Shown piece by piece: positions 9,931 to 64,000 of a stretch of DNA of 64,000 nucleotides; positions within the stretch are counted from its first letter, which is position 1; each line of letters opens with the position of its first letter. The DNA comes from Sipunculus nudus (lineage: Eukaryota; Annelida; Sipuncula; Golfingiida; Sipunculidae). The stretch covers positions 16,074,576-16,138,575 of the forward strand of contig CM049309.1 in the NCBI GenBank assembly GCA_026874595.1, in the 5' to 3' direction. The notes below the pieces were generated by a model. That model made no database searches. It was given only the letters and a program-made list of their open reading frames with translations, and was not told the origin of the DNA. Both the position numbers and the translations under genes were made by a program.

Positions 9931-12900
9931 AGCTCAGCTGACTGAAAGTCATCTGAGCTATAGCGATCACTCTTTGTCCGTCGTCCGTCTGTCCGTCCGT
10001 TAACCAGGCACAAATCGTAACCGCTGGACCTAGAACCTTGTAACTTGGGATTCTGAGAGGTCCATAAAAAATCTCCTTGGAAACCAGAAATTAGGTCTCT
10101 GTTACCCATATCCTTCGAGCTATGTGGCCCCAAAGTACCCCCCAGAAAAGTCAAAAATTTCATACAAAAACTTCAATATCTCATTAACTACTTGACTGAT
10201 GGTCATGATTTTTGGCATACATATTGATCATGAGATGTTACATCACTTCCTGCAGACTGGTGGCGCCACCTGTATTTTTCGATTTTTTACGAATTTTTTT
10301 CTCTATTTTTGAGACCTTTAAAAATGTGAACATCTGTTAACAAGGCACAAATCATAAAGACTGGACTTAGAATCTTAATTCTTGACACACTGAGAGGTCC
10401 ATGAAAAATCTCCTTGGAAACCAGAAATTAGGTCTCTGTTACCCATATCCTTTGAGCTATGGGGCCCCAAATTACCCCCCAGAATAGTAAAAAATTTCAT
10501 ACAAAAACTTCAATATCTCAATAACTACATCACTGATGGTCTTCATTTTTGGCATACATATTGATCATGAGATGTTCGATCAGTTCCTGCAGACTGGTGG
10601 CGCCACCTGTACTGTTTGATTTTTTACGATTTTTTCCTCTATTTTTGAGACCTTTGAGGATGCTGTCATCTGTTAGCGTGGCACAAATCGTAACGACTGG
10701 ACCTAGAATCTTCATTTTCGACACACTGAGAGACCTATGAAATGTCTCCATGGAAACCAGAAATTAGGTCTCTGTTACCCATATCCTTCGAGCTATGGGG
10801 CCCAAAATTACCCCCCAGAATAGTCAAAAATTTCATACAAAAACTTCAATATCTCATTAACTACATCACTGATGGTCATGATTTTCGACATACATATTGA
10901 TCATGAGATGTTTCATCAGTTTGTGCAGACTGGTGGCGCCACCTTTATTTTTCAATGTTCACAAATTGTTTTCTCCATTTTTGAGACCTTTAAGGATGTA
11001 GTTATCTGTCAACAGGGTACAAATCGTAACGACTGGACCTAGAATCTTCGTTCTTGACACACAGGGAGACCCATGATAAGTCTCCATGGAAACCTGAAAT
11101 TTGGTCTCTGTTACCCATATCCTTTGAGCTATGGCACTCCAAAGTACAGCTCAGAATAATGGAAAATTTGATACAAAAGCTGAAGTATCTGAACAACTAA
11201 TGCAGATATAACCATAATTGTTTGCATGGATATTGATCATGGAATGTTTCATAAGTTTCTGCAGACTGGTGGCACCACCTGTATTTGTTCGTTTTTTTAC
11301 GAAATTTTTCTGTATTTTTGAGACCTTTAAAGATATGAACATCTGTTAACAGGGCACAAATCATAAAAACTGGACCAAGAATCTTCATTCTTGACACACA
11401 GGGAGACCCATGAAAAGTCTCCATGGAAACTTGAAATTAGGTCTCTGTTACCCATATTCTTTAAGCTGTATGGGTCCAAAATACCCCCCCCCCCCCCAGA
11501 ATAATGGAAAATTTGATTAAAAAACTGCAGTATTTCAATAACTACAACACTGATGGTCATGATTTTCGGCATACATATTGATCATGAGCTGTTCCATCAG
11601 TTTCTGGAGACTGGGTGTGCCACCTCTATTTTTTTTTCAAATTTTTACGAATTTTTTTCTTTTTTTTTGAGACCTTTAAAGATGTGGTTATCTGTCAACA
11701 GGGTACAAATCGCAACAACTGGACCTAGAATCTTCATTCTTGTCATGCAAGGAGGCCCATGAAAGGTGCCTGTGGAAACTTGAAATTAGGTCTCTGTTAC
11801 CCATATCCTTCAAGCTATAGGACTCCGAAGTATCCCTCAGAATAATGGACAATTTGATACAAAAACTGAAGTATCTGAACAACTAATGCAGAGATCACCA
11901 TGATTTTTTGCATGGATATTGACCATTAAGTGTTTTAATAGTTTCTGCAGACTGGTGGAGCCACCTGTATTTTTGTATCCGCCAAAACAAAGTTTTGCGG
12001 ATACTATTTTTTTTACCGAGTTCCTCCTCCGCGGCGGTGTTCGTTTCCAGAGAGCTCCTCGGAGACAAATGGACCGATTTTTCCCAAACTTACACATATT
12101 ATCGGGTCACATGTGAACTGGTGCCTAACCAATTTGCATTGACCTCTGACCTTTCCTCTCTATCCAGTGTCCATTTGTGGGTCTGTTTCCACTCATAAAC
12201 CCTCATATCTCGGGAACCGTTTGATCGATCAGGAAATAAAATTGATACAAATGTAGCCCTTGGATTGCTTTATAACATACACAAAAAATGGTGGCGCCAC
12301 CTGTAACCATGTTTGCACAGTGTCCATCTGTTCATCTGCCTTGGGTTAAAATCACTCATATCTCTGCAGTGAATTGACTAATTCACCTGAAATTCGTCAT
12401 GTGTATACATCCAGGATAGCTTTCTTGATTTTATGACAGGTGGCGCCACCTACGTTCATGTTCACGCTGATGACATCCAAGCTTATATCTCGGGAACCGT
12501 TTGACCGATCAGGAAATAAAATTTATACAAATGTAGCCCTTTGATAGCTCTGTAACATACACAAAAAATGGTGGCGCCACCTGTAACAATGTTTGCACAG
12601 CGTCTGTCTGTTAGTCTGCCGTGGCCTAAAATTACTCATTTCTCTGTAGTGGTTCGACATAACTGCCTAAAATTTTGCAGGTTTATACATCGTTGACAGC
12701 TTTCTTGATTTTATGACAGGTGGCGCCACCTACATTCTAGTTAACGCTGGACACATCCAAGCTCATATCTCAGGAACCATTTGACCGATTGGGCCAAAAT
12801 TGTGCATGTGTTTAGATCTCACATAGGTCTTTATCATACACAAAACTGGAGGGGTTACCTGCAAAGATTTTTGCACAGTGTTTGTCTGTTTGTCTGCCAG

Positions 12901-13330
12901 GGGCAAAAATCGCTCATATACATGTAGTGGTTTGACTTTTCTGCCTAAAATTTTGCAGGTGTATACAACTTGGACAGCTTTCTGGATTTGTGGTAGGTGG
13001 CACAACCTACATACACATTTAGGCTGCAGACATCCATGCTAATATGCAACATACCTCACTCTATTTCCCCTTGCCACTCAATCCATGCCTCACTATCCGA
13101 TTTTGGCAGATACATGTAGTCACTTGTCGGTTACCCGTATTCTAGTTTTAAAAGTTTACACATTTTTCTCTATTTTTGAGATATATAAATACAGACTAAA
13201 TCTTGGCCTGTTGGTTAATCTGTTTGATGCTTCAGTTGAATGGGTATATACTACCATTCTGATTATAAAATTTCCTTTTGCGAATCTCTTCCCAGTCAGC
13301 TGAGCGTCATGACCCATGGGTCACTTGTTA
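9931..13330 (+). mobile_element. Composite pearl/HINE-like element, left arm of inverted duplication
   Basis: The element starts with a hairpin-forming terminus (AGCTCAGCTGACT with AGTCATCTGAGCT) and ends near GACCCATGGGTCACTTGTT. It contains a tetranucleotide CCGT/ACGG tract close to the hairpin and six tandem units of about 337 bp (GGTGGCGCCACC-type words near 10260, 10597, 10933, 11269, 11611 and 11953). The same sequence recurs inverted at 21249-25666. Core tandem repeats, an ACGG microsatellite and a terminal hairpin resemble pearl/Helentron-associated elements. No transposase is present. Confidence 0.7.
11975..13147. mobile_element. Second element nested inside the left arm
   Basis: It begins with GTATCCGCCAAAAC, which pairs with GTTTTGCGGATAC just inside it, and ends near ACCCGTATTCTAGTT. 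Internally it has alternating GGTGGCGCCACC motifs and repeated 'atatctcgggaaccgtttga' words. A free-standing relative lies at 48426-50168, showing that this is an independent element inserted into the 337-bp-unit family. Confidence 0.65.
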
Positions 13331-13603
13331 CTGTTGTGTGATGAGGTGCTTAAGATAATTTAAATTTTCATTCAATCAGCAAATTTTTATCAATTGAATG
13401 TTTATGAAACCATTTGTTAACAAGACGTTTATCAATGCTATATCTCTCAGAACTTAAAGGATTAGTTATGAATCTCAATGGATGAACAAATATTTGCATT
13501 TGAAGGTCACACATAGGGACCAAAGGAGCAGAGTTAAAGTAACCTAAGCAGATACTCAGGTAGGCCTGGTAGTACTATGGTACTAGTCAAATGGAAAAAT
13601 GTA

Positions 13604-14006
13604 AAGCCTGCCGCCCACTGGTGATTTTGCTGTGATGTGCAGACAGTGATCTTCTGCGACTGGTGGCAGAAAGTTGCAGACTAGGGGTTACAGAGATTCC
13701 AGCGTTGTTTATTTTGGAAACGATAAATTTGACAAGATGGTGTCCATTCAGGTGGGACTAGTCACACTCAGTCACCTGACCAAATCTCCTGCAACCAGTT
13801 GGATGATATCCAGTCACAAATCGCATCACAGTTGCAAAGGATTGCAAGTGAATCACATGCCAGAAACACTGCAGTTGTCTGTGACTGCCAGTCTCTGTGT
13901 AAGTCACCAGCGATTCACATGTGATTATAATTGGAGACCATTTGCAGATCCCTTGCGATTCTAGTTGCATCACATCACAGCAAATTCACCAGAGGGCAGC
14001 AGGTTT
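13604..14006. mobile_element. MITE-like element with about 40-bp inverted ends
   Basis: The left end (AAAGCCTGCCGCCCACTGGT) and the right end (ACCAGAGGGCAGCAGGTTT) are imperfect inverted repeats, each continuing into a copy of TTTGCTGTGATG. The interior is rich in 'gattcac' and 'gcgac' words. Apparent frames in both directions inside it are not genes. Confidence 0.55.
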
Positions 14007-17000
14007 AAAAGATCAGTAAGAAAATGAGGACATTTATTCAGATGAGGAAAGGTGCTTGATCATTAGTGAGTTTTTATTATATATGACTAACACTATAAGA
14101 AAATCCCTTTGAAATGTATTATATCTGAAATTTAAATACTGCAATACTCTGAACAAGCTCAAAATACTGAATACATTAAGACAAGATGCTATTCAACTGA
14201 CACCAACTAGCTTTTGTATGAGAATCATTGGCAGCATGTGTACAGTGCCTATGATGTTATTAAACTCCCAGATATATTAATAAAATGCATTTATGAGACA
14301 TGGTAGGTTTTTCTTTCTTGGATTTTATAGCTCACCTGTTGCAGCAATGTTCATCGAGAATTTAACCCCGTCAGGTTGTCCATTAATCTTACTGTGGTCT
14401 TTGTCTAATTCACATACTTCATACTGAGGATGAATGTCAGTTATCGTTAAAGTCCTACTTAACTTTTTCCTTAAATTTCCTTTTCCATAGATTTACTGGA
14501 TAGTCTGATACAGGTGTGATTGAATATTTTTGATTCCCAATTACGTTGTTTCACCTGTTTCACCAGGTGCAACATACAGGACCGTAGACATTATATAGGA
14601 GATTATGATCAAAATGCTGGAAAATTTTAGAAGTCCGTAAAAAAGCTTGAAAGATTATGGGGAAGGAAAGGATTTTAGAAGAAGGGGGTTAACACCTTGG
14701 CCAAGCACCCTTGGCCTGAGGTAGTTTCTACTCTTAAACAAATCTCTACTGTTTGGGTACTGTGGGACGACTAGGACTATTTGTCTTAACAGCCAAACTT
14801 TAAAATATGTTACATCTCTAGGAAACACCTGTGTTTATTCAACAAGCACATGCTTACAAAATATTACTTATTCTGTAATGTCCTAAATTACCACAAAAAC
14901 ACCAATGTTATTGTAAATTGCCTTGAAACAATTTTTATCCAACACACTTGAACGGACTACATAGTCCTCATCACTACCTTCACATTTATACCTACACCAC
15001 TGGTGTATTTAGAAACTCTAGTGCACTGATTTGACTCCAACTTCCCTAAACAGTAGTTGTACTCTTGAGAGTCAGAGTCTGCCAGTGTGCTTGGCCAAGG
15101 CAAAGATGCTGGAAATGCCTTCATTTAGAACTCTTGCATGCAGAAGTGGGGAAAAACCCGCAAGACGCAAAATCTCATCTTAAGTGATCCTTCTATTTCC
15201 AAGAACTTAGTTCAAAAAGAAATGAAGGGTGCCCCTTAATGTGCCCCAGGATTAGATGAAAAAGCCAACTCTTGAACATTGATGACACATTTAATTAAAT
15301 ACAAACCAGAACAGCAAACATTAGCAAATGCAATGATGAGGAAGCTTAATTCCAGCTGCCACTTTCATCCCTAAACAGGACTGATGAGGACAGTGATAAC
15401 AAATGTTTCTCTATTTACCCAGTGGCAAGTTTACACTAAGCCATCACAGTGTGGGCTTTTCAAGGGAATTTTCAAAAATTGATATATATATATATATATA
15501 TATACAAGCACTTTCAAGACCTTATAAATAAAGGTTTAAGCATATTGGCACTTTCCAATGAGAGGTTACAAACACCAGTAGCATCTGTCGCCTCCCCCCC
15601 CCCCCCCCCCCTTCAAAAATCCTGGATCCGCCCATGAACATCTCAGTTAGTGTTAGAAGCTGTAATTCAGGTAGACCTAGGCTGCAAAACAGTGAAAAGA
15701 TATTCCGTCCCCATCATTTCTATTTAAGGATGACAGTACAGCTGGAACCTGAAGCATCAGTATAGGTAAATTAGGGTGGGCTAAATCCTGCGTGGTCCAT
15801 CAAGATATATATATGAAAAACATTTGTAAATTGTTCATAATAAAACATTGCAAGACAGCAGTCGACTGAAATTGGGGGTCGGATGAAACATATAACTGAA
15901 ATTTGTATGAACGAAACTATGTAATAAGCAGCTTTATCTTTAATTACCAGAATCAGCAGAAATTCATGAACTGTTCTACACAGTGAACAAAGCTGCTCAG
16001 ATTAAACAAATGCGAAAACCATAAATATTTATCATACAATATGCGTTTATATACAGTATGGAGATGGAATTTTTAAACCATTTTTTCACGTGACATTTTG
16101 AGCCAGGACGCGATTGTACAGGTTTCCTGAAATTTTGGACAAATGGAGGAACTATCCTCTCCCTCCTTTAATGAATGGGTTGACAAAGTTTAGGAAGAAG
16201 AGGCTTGGCTGTAGAGCAACATCTGGTCTCTGTATACAAACATCTCTTAAGGGAATTAATATTGTTGTGATGTCACAATACTGTTGTGACATCACAGAGT
16301 TCATTCAGTCGCAGAATAATAATTAATATGTACAACTGCATACAGGCTCAATAAATTGGGCACTTCACTGTGTGCTCTGTATTTATATCTCTACACTCAC
16401 AAATGCATACAGTTCAGCTATCCAACTAAAATATCAATTCTCAATACTCAAAAGTATATATATAAATATATATAAATATGTACAATCTTTGTTTTCAATG
16501 TAATACATTATACTTGAGTAGTTTTGATGAATATCAACAAGTAACTATTATTATCCTGGTTTTGTTTTAAACATTTATTTTTTGTTCATAAATTAGAGAG
16601 TTCTACATCAGCTGTCATGAACAATGTCCAGGACTATAGATTAAAGTGTGTATTCATGTGTATGTGTGCGTGTACATAATGCTGTTACTAATCAAATCAA
16701 ATAAGATACTTAAATTTACATTGTTATAACCAGATTTTACATGAACTCCCCATGTCTTCTTACCCAATATCAACTGATTGGTTTATAATTAATGTCTTTA
16801 CTGATAAAATACACAAGGCTGAGACATCAGAAAATCAAAGCTCAGTCAAAATTAATTAAATACAATACAATAAATGCAAGAAAAGACATCAAATGGGAGT
16901 AAGTTCTATCACCATATAGGCATTTAAGGTTGTTTGAAGTTATTAAAGTATAATTGAATGGGGTTCCATAATCCAACATGTATGTATGGCAAAGGGCACC

Positions 17001-17190
17001 TCCATAATCAACACCCCTTAGTAAATATTCCTCAATAAATGTTACAAAATCACTCTGAACAAAAAGAGAAAATTCTGATCAAACAGTTCATTCTGCCTTA
17101 AATCAGTAATAATTGACCATGTATCTTTAAATTTCATGAAGATTGCATTATCCTGGATCACTAATATAGATTACATATAAAACTCGCAAG
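14007..17190. other. Intergenic AT-rich DNA
   Basis: No exon or RNA gene is supported. It contains a (TA)n microsatellite near 15481-15505, a poly-C run near 15593-15612 and AT-rich low-complexity DNA. Confidence 0.6.
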
Positions 17191-17194
17191 ATGA

Positions 17195-17209
17195 TCACTA
17201 GGTGGCGCT
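17195..17209 (+). promoter_or_regulatory. CTCF-like motif 1
   Basis: TCACTAGGTGGCGCT fits the bilaterian CTCF core (CCASYAGRKGGCRSY) except for the first base. It lies between the two convergent genes. Confidence 0.35.
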
Positions 17210-17464
17210 GATCATCAATTGGGAAACGTTTACTGTAATACTGAGATAATTGAATGAACTTAATATTTATGGTGATACTACAATTGCTAGCCATGCCTTC
17301 TAATATTCCAGCTTGATTATCAAAATGTACCAAGCTAATACTAAACAGGAGTCTTGTGTAATTTAGAATTACCATATACCTCACAAGTCACCATCTTTTA
17401 ATAAGGAAAACAAAGACAATGAAGTATTAACATTTTACTTGGGGTGCTTTGTTTCAATAAATGG

Positions 17465-17479
17465 TCACTAGATGGCACT
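17465..17479 (+). promoter_or_regulatory. CTCF-like motif 2
   Basis: TCACTAGATGGCACT fits the CTCF core except for the first base, in the same orientation as the motif 270 bp upstream. Flanking bases (CAATTG and GTAACACTGA-like words) are also similar, so the two may be copies of one short repeat. Confidence 0.35.
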
Positions 17480-17670
17480 GAGAAACAATTGCAGTAACAC
17501 TGAAATAATAAGACATTTTCAGAGTATCCTATTAAAGGCCACATCTTGACATTTAAGCAATTAAATATCACTGATAGACCATGAGAATTAAAAGTATCCA
17601 TGAAGGATATGAACAGAAATTTAAATAGATGTCATTGTAGACAAAACACTAAAATTACACATATTCTGAA

Positions 17671-17676
<6 letters not shown>

Positions 17677-17702
<26 letters not shown>

Positions 17703-17703
17703 A
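17677..17703. repeat. (CATA)n microsatellite
   Basis: A pure run of the tetranucleotide CATA, about six to seven units. Confidence 0.85.
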
Positions 17704-17709
17704 ACAGGT

Positions 17710-20700
17710 TATAGACCTACCACATTGTAATAACATACTTCATTAACCAAAACCTGTACACTTTTTTTTCTATTTGGTTGTAAGAAGTTATTTGGTGTCA
17801 CATGCTGAAAATTACCAAAGACAGTAAGGTAACCATGACAACCAGCACCTTCATCACAGGCCGTGTAGACATAACAGGACCAGGGTTGAAGTATTAAATT
17901 AATAAAATAGTAATAATTATAATAATACATGCAATATATTAATAATGGGAACAGTGTGAGTTGGGCTGTCCATAACCTTTCTATTTAAACTGGGAATTCT
18001 CATTTCCTTGGGCAAATAAAATTGTTCATAATTATATTATCCCATTATCATCACTGAACTACAAATCAAGCATTACAGTGGTTAATTTTAATTTCACTGA
18101 CAAACAAATACATTTACATTTTTTTCCCCTTATTAATGTGAATATTCAGTATTCTCCTTAAACCTCTTTTATCAAATGAAAACTGTTTAACAGAAAGTCC
18201 TTTCAAGTATTATCCATGTATCACATTTCGTATAAAATCTTAGTAATACTGTGGAGAGACAAAACACTGTATCTATGACTAGTTTGTGAAACCCGGTATC
18301 CAAGCCCACACATTTCTTCTAAAGGAAACCAGTCTACGAGTTTATGAGATTTTGATGAAAAGGTCCTGTCTACATAGTGTGGTTGGCGTCATATTTGAGA
18401 TGTTAAAATTTCACAAAATTGGCTTTTTCAGGGTTTTGCTTGCAAGGGTTCCTTTTCTGCAATCACCCTATACAGTCAACTATGCATAATTTATCCTTTA
18501 CTGTATGAACTTTTTGTTTTGAGGGAAGCAAAAGTCTGTCCAATTTTAAAATGCCCACTGAAAAGTATAAATTTATGTTAATTATTGGCTGAGAATGTAA
18601 AAAATATAATATTACTCATAATATTAGTCTTTGACATACAGTTGAAATATAAAAGCTATCTGTAAATATTAATTATGTCAATCATTTTTGCCTTGTGACT
18701 CTACAGGCATAGATAATGTATATGGGATGTGAATGGGTCTACAATTAAAAAGAATATTCACATGGAGCTGGGGCATCTTATTCACAGTTTTATTTTCATG
18801 AAAATTTCACTTTCATGAAAATCTTACATTTAGCGATCTCACTGGACAGATGACCTGTTTCATACATCTGATTTAGAATCTGTACAAATGTCATTTGAAT
18901 GGTCAGTAATTCTGATTTTGAAAAAGAGAATAGGTCTATACATTTCATTGGGCCTAAAGGTTCAGTCTATAGATCTGACTAGTGTTAACTAAGACTAGCT
19001 TTCAGATCTGACTAATGTGGAAAAGACTAAAACAGATCTCTGTAACAGTTTATGCATTTGAATCATTTCTTACGAAGAGGTCTGTTTCATAAAGGCATTT
19101 CCCTGCAATTAAATATTTGGTAGAACTGAAAAAGTGTACAGACAAAAAATATATATATAAATTTTCAAAGCATGTGGTATTATTTTGATGAATGTGGCAA
19201 TATAGTGGAAATTGTATAATACAGGAAGTCAGAACTATCACAAAATCCCTTCATCTCAGAGATCATTTGTATTTTATATACATAAATGCAAATACTACCT
19301 CTTCAAATAAACTGTTTTGCTTTTTCCCTAAAAATGTTTCTCAGTTCCAGGAAGTTTGTTCCTGTAAATAACACAGGTGAAGTCTCTAAATAGCTTTAAA
19401 AAAGCATCTACACAATTGATACTTTAACATCACAGTGACCATCATTTACATAAACATCTCAGCATTATACTGGTATCACTACGATCTGAGGTTAACACTT
19501 GCATATTTAAAAATTTCCTTGTCAGTGTTAAACTGGACCTTGAAATATGCTGATTTTTTGTGACAGCATAGATATAGTTCTCTGTTTCCTAATAGCCAAC
19601 CATTTATTATGACAATATAAAAAGGAATCTCCAAGTATAAATTCTCCAGTGTAGTTAGGTACTTCACTTGATTGGACAACAGATGGCACTGACATGCAAT
19701 GTAGATACTACTGCAAATAAAATATTTTAAAAATATCTAATTCCAGAATAGATCGAGTCTAGTTTATGCACTTTTTGGATTTTCTTTTGCAAACATACAC
19801 ATACCCATTGAAATTAATTTCTCAAAAATATTATAAGAAGGGTCCCTGCTGTTGTAAGATTCATACCTCATACCTCTCAGAGAGTAAAATATAGGATATA
19901 TATCTCTCAAATGTCATTTATTTCTATCCTCTCATTTGTTCTTTTCAGTAACATTATCTTATGTCTATAATACAGATAATAAGTGCCATAGTTGAGGCTA
20001 AATATGCTCTTTGTTCTACAAATGGTAAAGAATTGATAAAAATAAATTTTATTACAATACACACCTGCTATGATGAAAGCGTAAGAGTGGCCAAAAATAA
20101 TTACTTGCGAAGCTTTATCAAGAAGAATTTATTGCCACCAACTGTAATCGCATGATTGTGCGTTGAAATACAATGAACAATGGTTTGTGTTTTGATAACG
20201 ATAGCAGCTTTACAAACATCCTGGATAGAACAGCAAATGGTAGATATACTATGTCACAGAAACAGCCAAGATGTAATGGACATGTGTTGGTGATATGCTC
20301 CAGATTTATCTCTATACAACAGTAGAATAAAAGTAACAAATATATATATAATATATATATGTATTACATAATCAATAATTAATTCAGGAAAGGAATTGTT
20401 TATGAAACTAAACAGGTAAGTAACGCAGTGTTTTCATAAATGAAAAGTTTAATTGGTCAAATAGGTCACAAACCATTTCTGGATACTTAAGGAAAAGATG
20501 TTAACACACGTATTTTAATCAGACTGATCCAGTCTAACAAAAAAATGGTACCACTTTTGCCAGAAATTTTCACATAAAGCAGACGGCGTTCATAGGGAAA
20601 CCAGTTAACACAACATGGCAGTAAGCAGTAACATCACAGAATTGGCACCTCGAGCTGTCGTTCTCGAATCTCATGGAAGTTTACACAGACTGGATATGAG

Positions 20701-20782
20701 CTGAACGTGAGATCGGCATAAAGTGCACAGAACGTTCACAAGGCTCAAACATAAGGTGAAGCAGACTTTCAAAATAGCTGTG
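17710..20782. other. Intergenic / probable KIF2A 3' UTR side
   Basis: AT-rich DNA downstream of the KIF2A stop (minus strand). Minus-strand AATAAA signals (TTTATT on plus) occur at 20048-20053 and 19917-19922 and could end the transcript. A third, weaker CTCF-like word (CAGATGGCACT) lies at 19680-19690. No coding sequence was seen. Confidence 0.45.
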
Positions 20783-63633
<42,851 letters not shown>

Positions 63634-64000
63634 CTGTTAGCCCAAATATAAACAAAACATCTCAACATCAGTAAAAATTTCTGCATCCTCCTCCAACTCC
63701 TCTTCTTGCTGCCGAATTGCAATACTTTAAAACCTCTTTGCTATTTAACTGTAACTGATAGGGCGTTAAAAACTAGTTTATCCAAAATCAGATATTCTTG
63801 TTCAATTTTAAGTGCTTAAGTGCCAAAGACCACTTTTGATTACAAAATGATAATGGGTGTCCCTAGCAACCTGACCACCAATAAAAAAGAATTGTACGGA
63901 TCCAAAATTTGTTATAAAGTTCTTATAAAAACATCTGAACAATTATCTACAGAATGACCTAAAATATTAGCAGTTTTAGTTGAGGTTTAGATTGCGAAAT
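63634..64000. other. Region upstream of the acidic exon; possible further exon
   Basis: On the minus strand a short acidic frame (IRQQEEELEEDAEIFTDVEM) lies at about 63655-63716, after a GGCAG acceptor-like word. It is in a similar style to the exon at 63520-63633, but only about 33-50 bases separate them, too short for a typical intron, so I do not call it an exon. Confidence 0.3.

Noticed and set aside
12000-12100. CpG-rich GCGGCGG segment as a promoter
   Set aside because: It occurs at the same place in all copies of the nested element and is part of the repeat.
9879-12200. Numerous 60-95 residue frames on both strands
   Set aside because: They repeat every 337 bp with the tandem units and recur inverted at 22.7-25.7 kb, so they are by-products of the repeat, not genes.
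14640-15400. Possible remnant of a retroelement coding region
   Set aside because: Composition is slightly different from the surroundings, but no frame, motif or repeat ends could be recognised.
63655-63720. Additional KIF2A exon (IRQQEEELEEDAEIF...)
   Set aside because: The gap to the next exon would be an intron of about 33-50 bases with a weak GTTGAG donor; this was too short to accept.

Overview
This is a eukaryotic (animal) genomic window: AT-rich, with two multi-exon genes whose introns carry consensus splice sites, and with dense transposable-element and tandem-repeat content. The interspersed repeats have internal tandem core arrays, ACGG-type microsatellites and terminal hairpins, like the non-autonomous 'pearl'/Helentron-associated elements known from bivalves. 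The best guess is therefore a mollusc, probably a bivalve; this is inference, because no species-diagnostic sequence is present.

Genes. (1) NUP155, plus strand, 570-8983: the last eight coding exons (332 residues) of nucleoporin Nup155, a scaffold of the nuclear pore inner ring. Its 5' part lies left of the window. (2) A kinesin-13 gene (KIF2A-like microtubule depolymerase), minus strand, from about 63.6 kb down to 20,783. Nineteen coding exons chain in phase to a 663-residue model, and there is one alternative first coding exon near 50.6 kb. The kinesin-13 KVD and KEC motifs, the P-loop, both switches and the basic neck are all present. The two genes are convergent (tail to tail), about 11.8 kb apart.

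Layout. 1-9.8 kb: NUP155 exons; one intron contains a 39-bp minisatellite that copies the end of the preceding exon together with its 5' splice site, and another contains a heat-shock-element/TATA promoter-like cluster. 9.9-13.3 kb and 21.25-25.67 kb: the two arms of a large inverted duplication of a composite repeat element (337-bp tandem units, with a second element nested inside). The KIF2A terminal exon lies between the arms. 13.6-20.8 kb: a MITE-like element, AT-rich intergenic DNA and a cluster of CTCF-like motifs. 25.7-63.6 kb: KIF2A introns and exons, with two copies of a 180-bp-unit element (29.5 and 39.6 kb), a further copy of the 9.9-kb element family (41.9-44.3 kb), a free copy of the nested element with a long CGG tract (48.4-50.2 kb), a roughly 60-bp minisatellite (54 kb), and several MITEs with recognisable target-site duplications.

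No bacterial-type operon, CRISPR array, rRNA or convincing tRNA gene was seen, and no evidence of a wholly new biological system. The most unusual observation is the exon/splice-donor-derived minisatellite in NUP155. Percent identities were not computed, and exon models rest on reading frame, splice sites and remembered family similarity.
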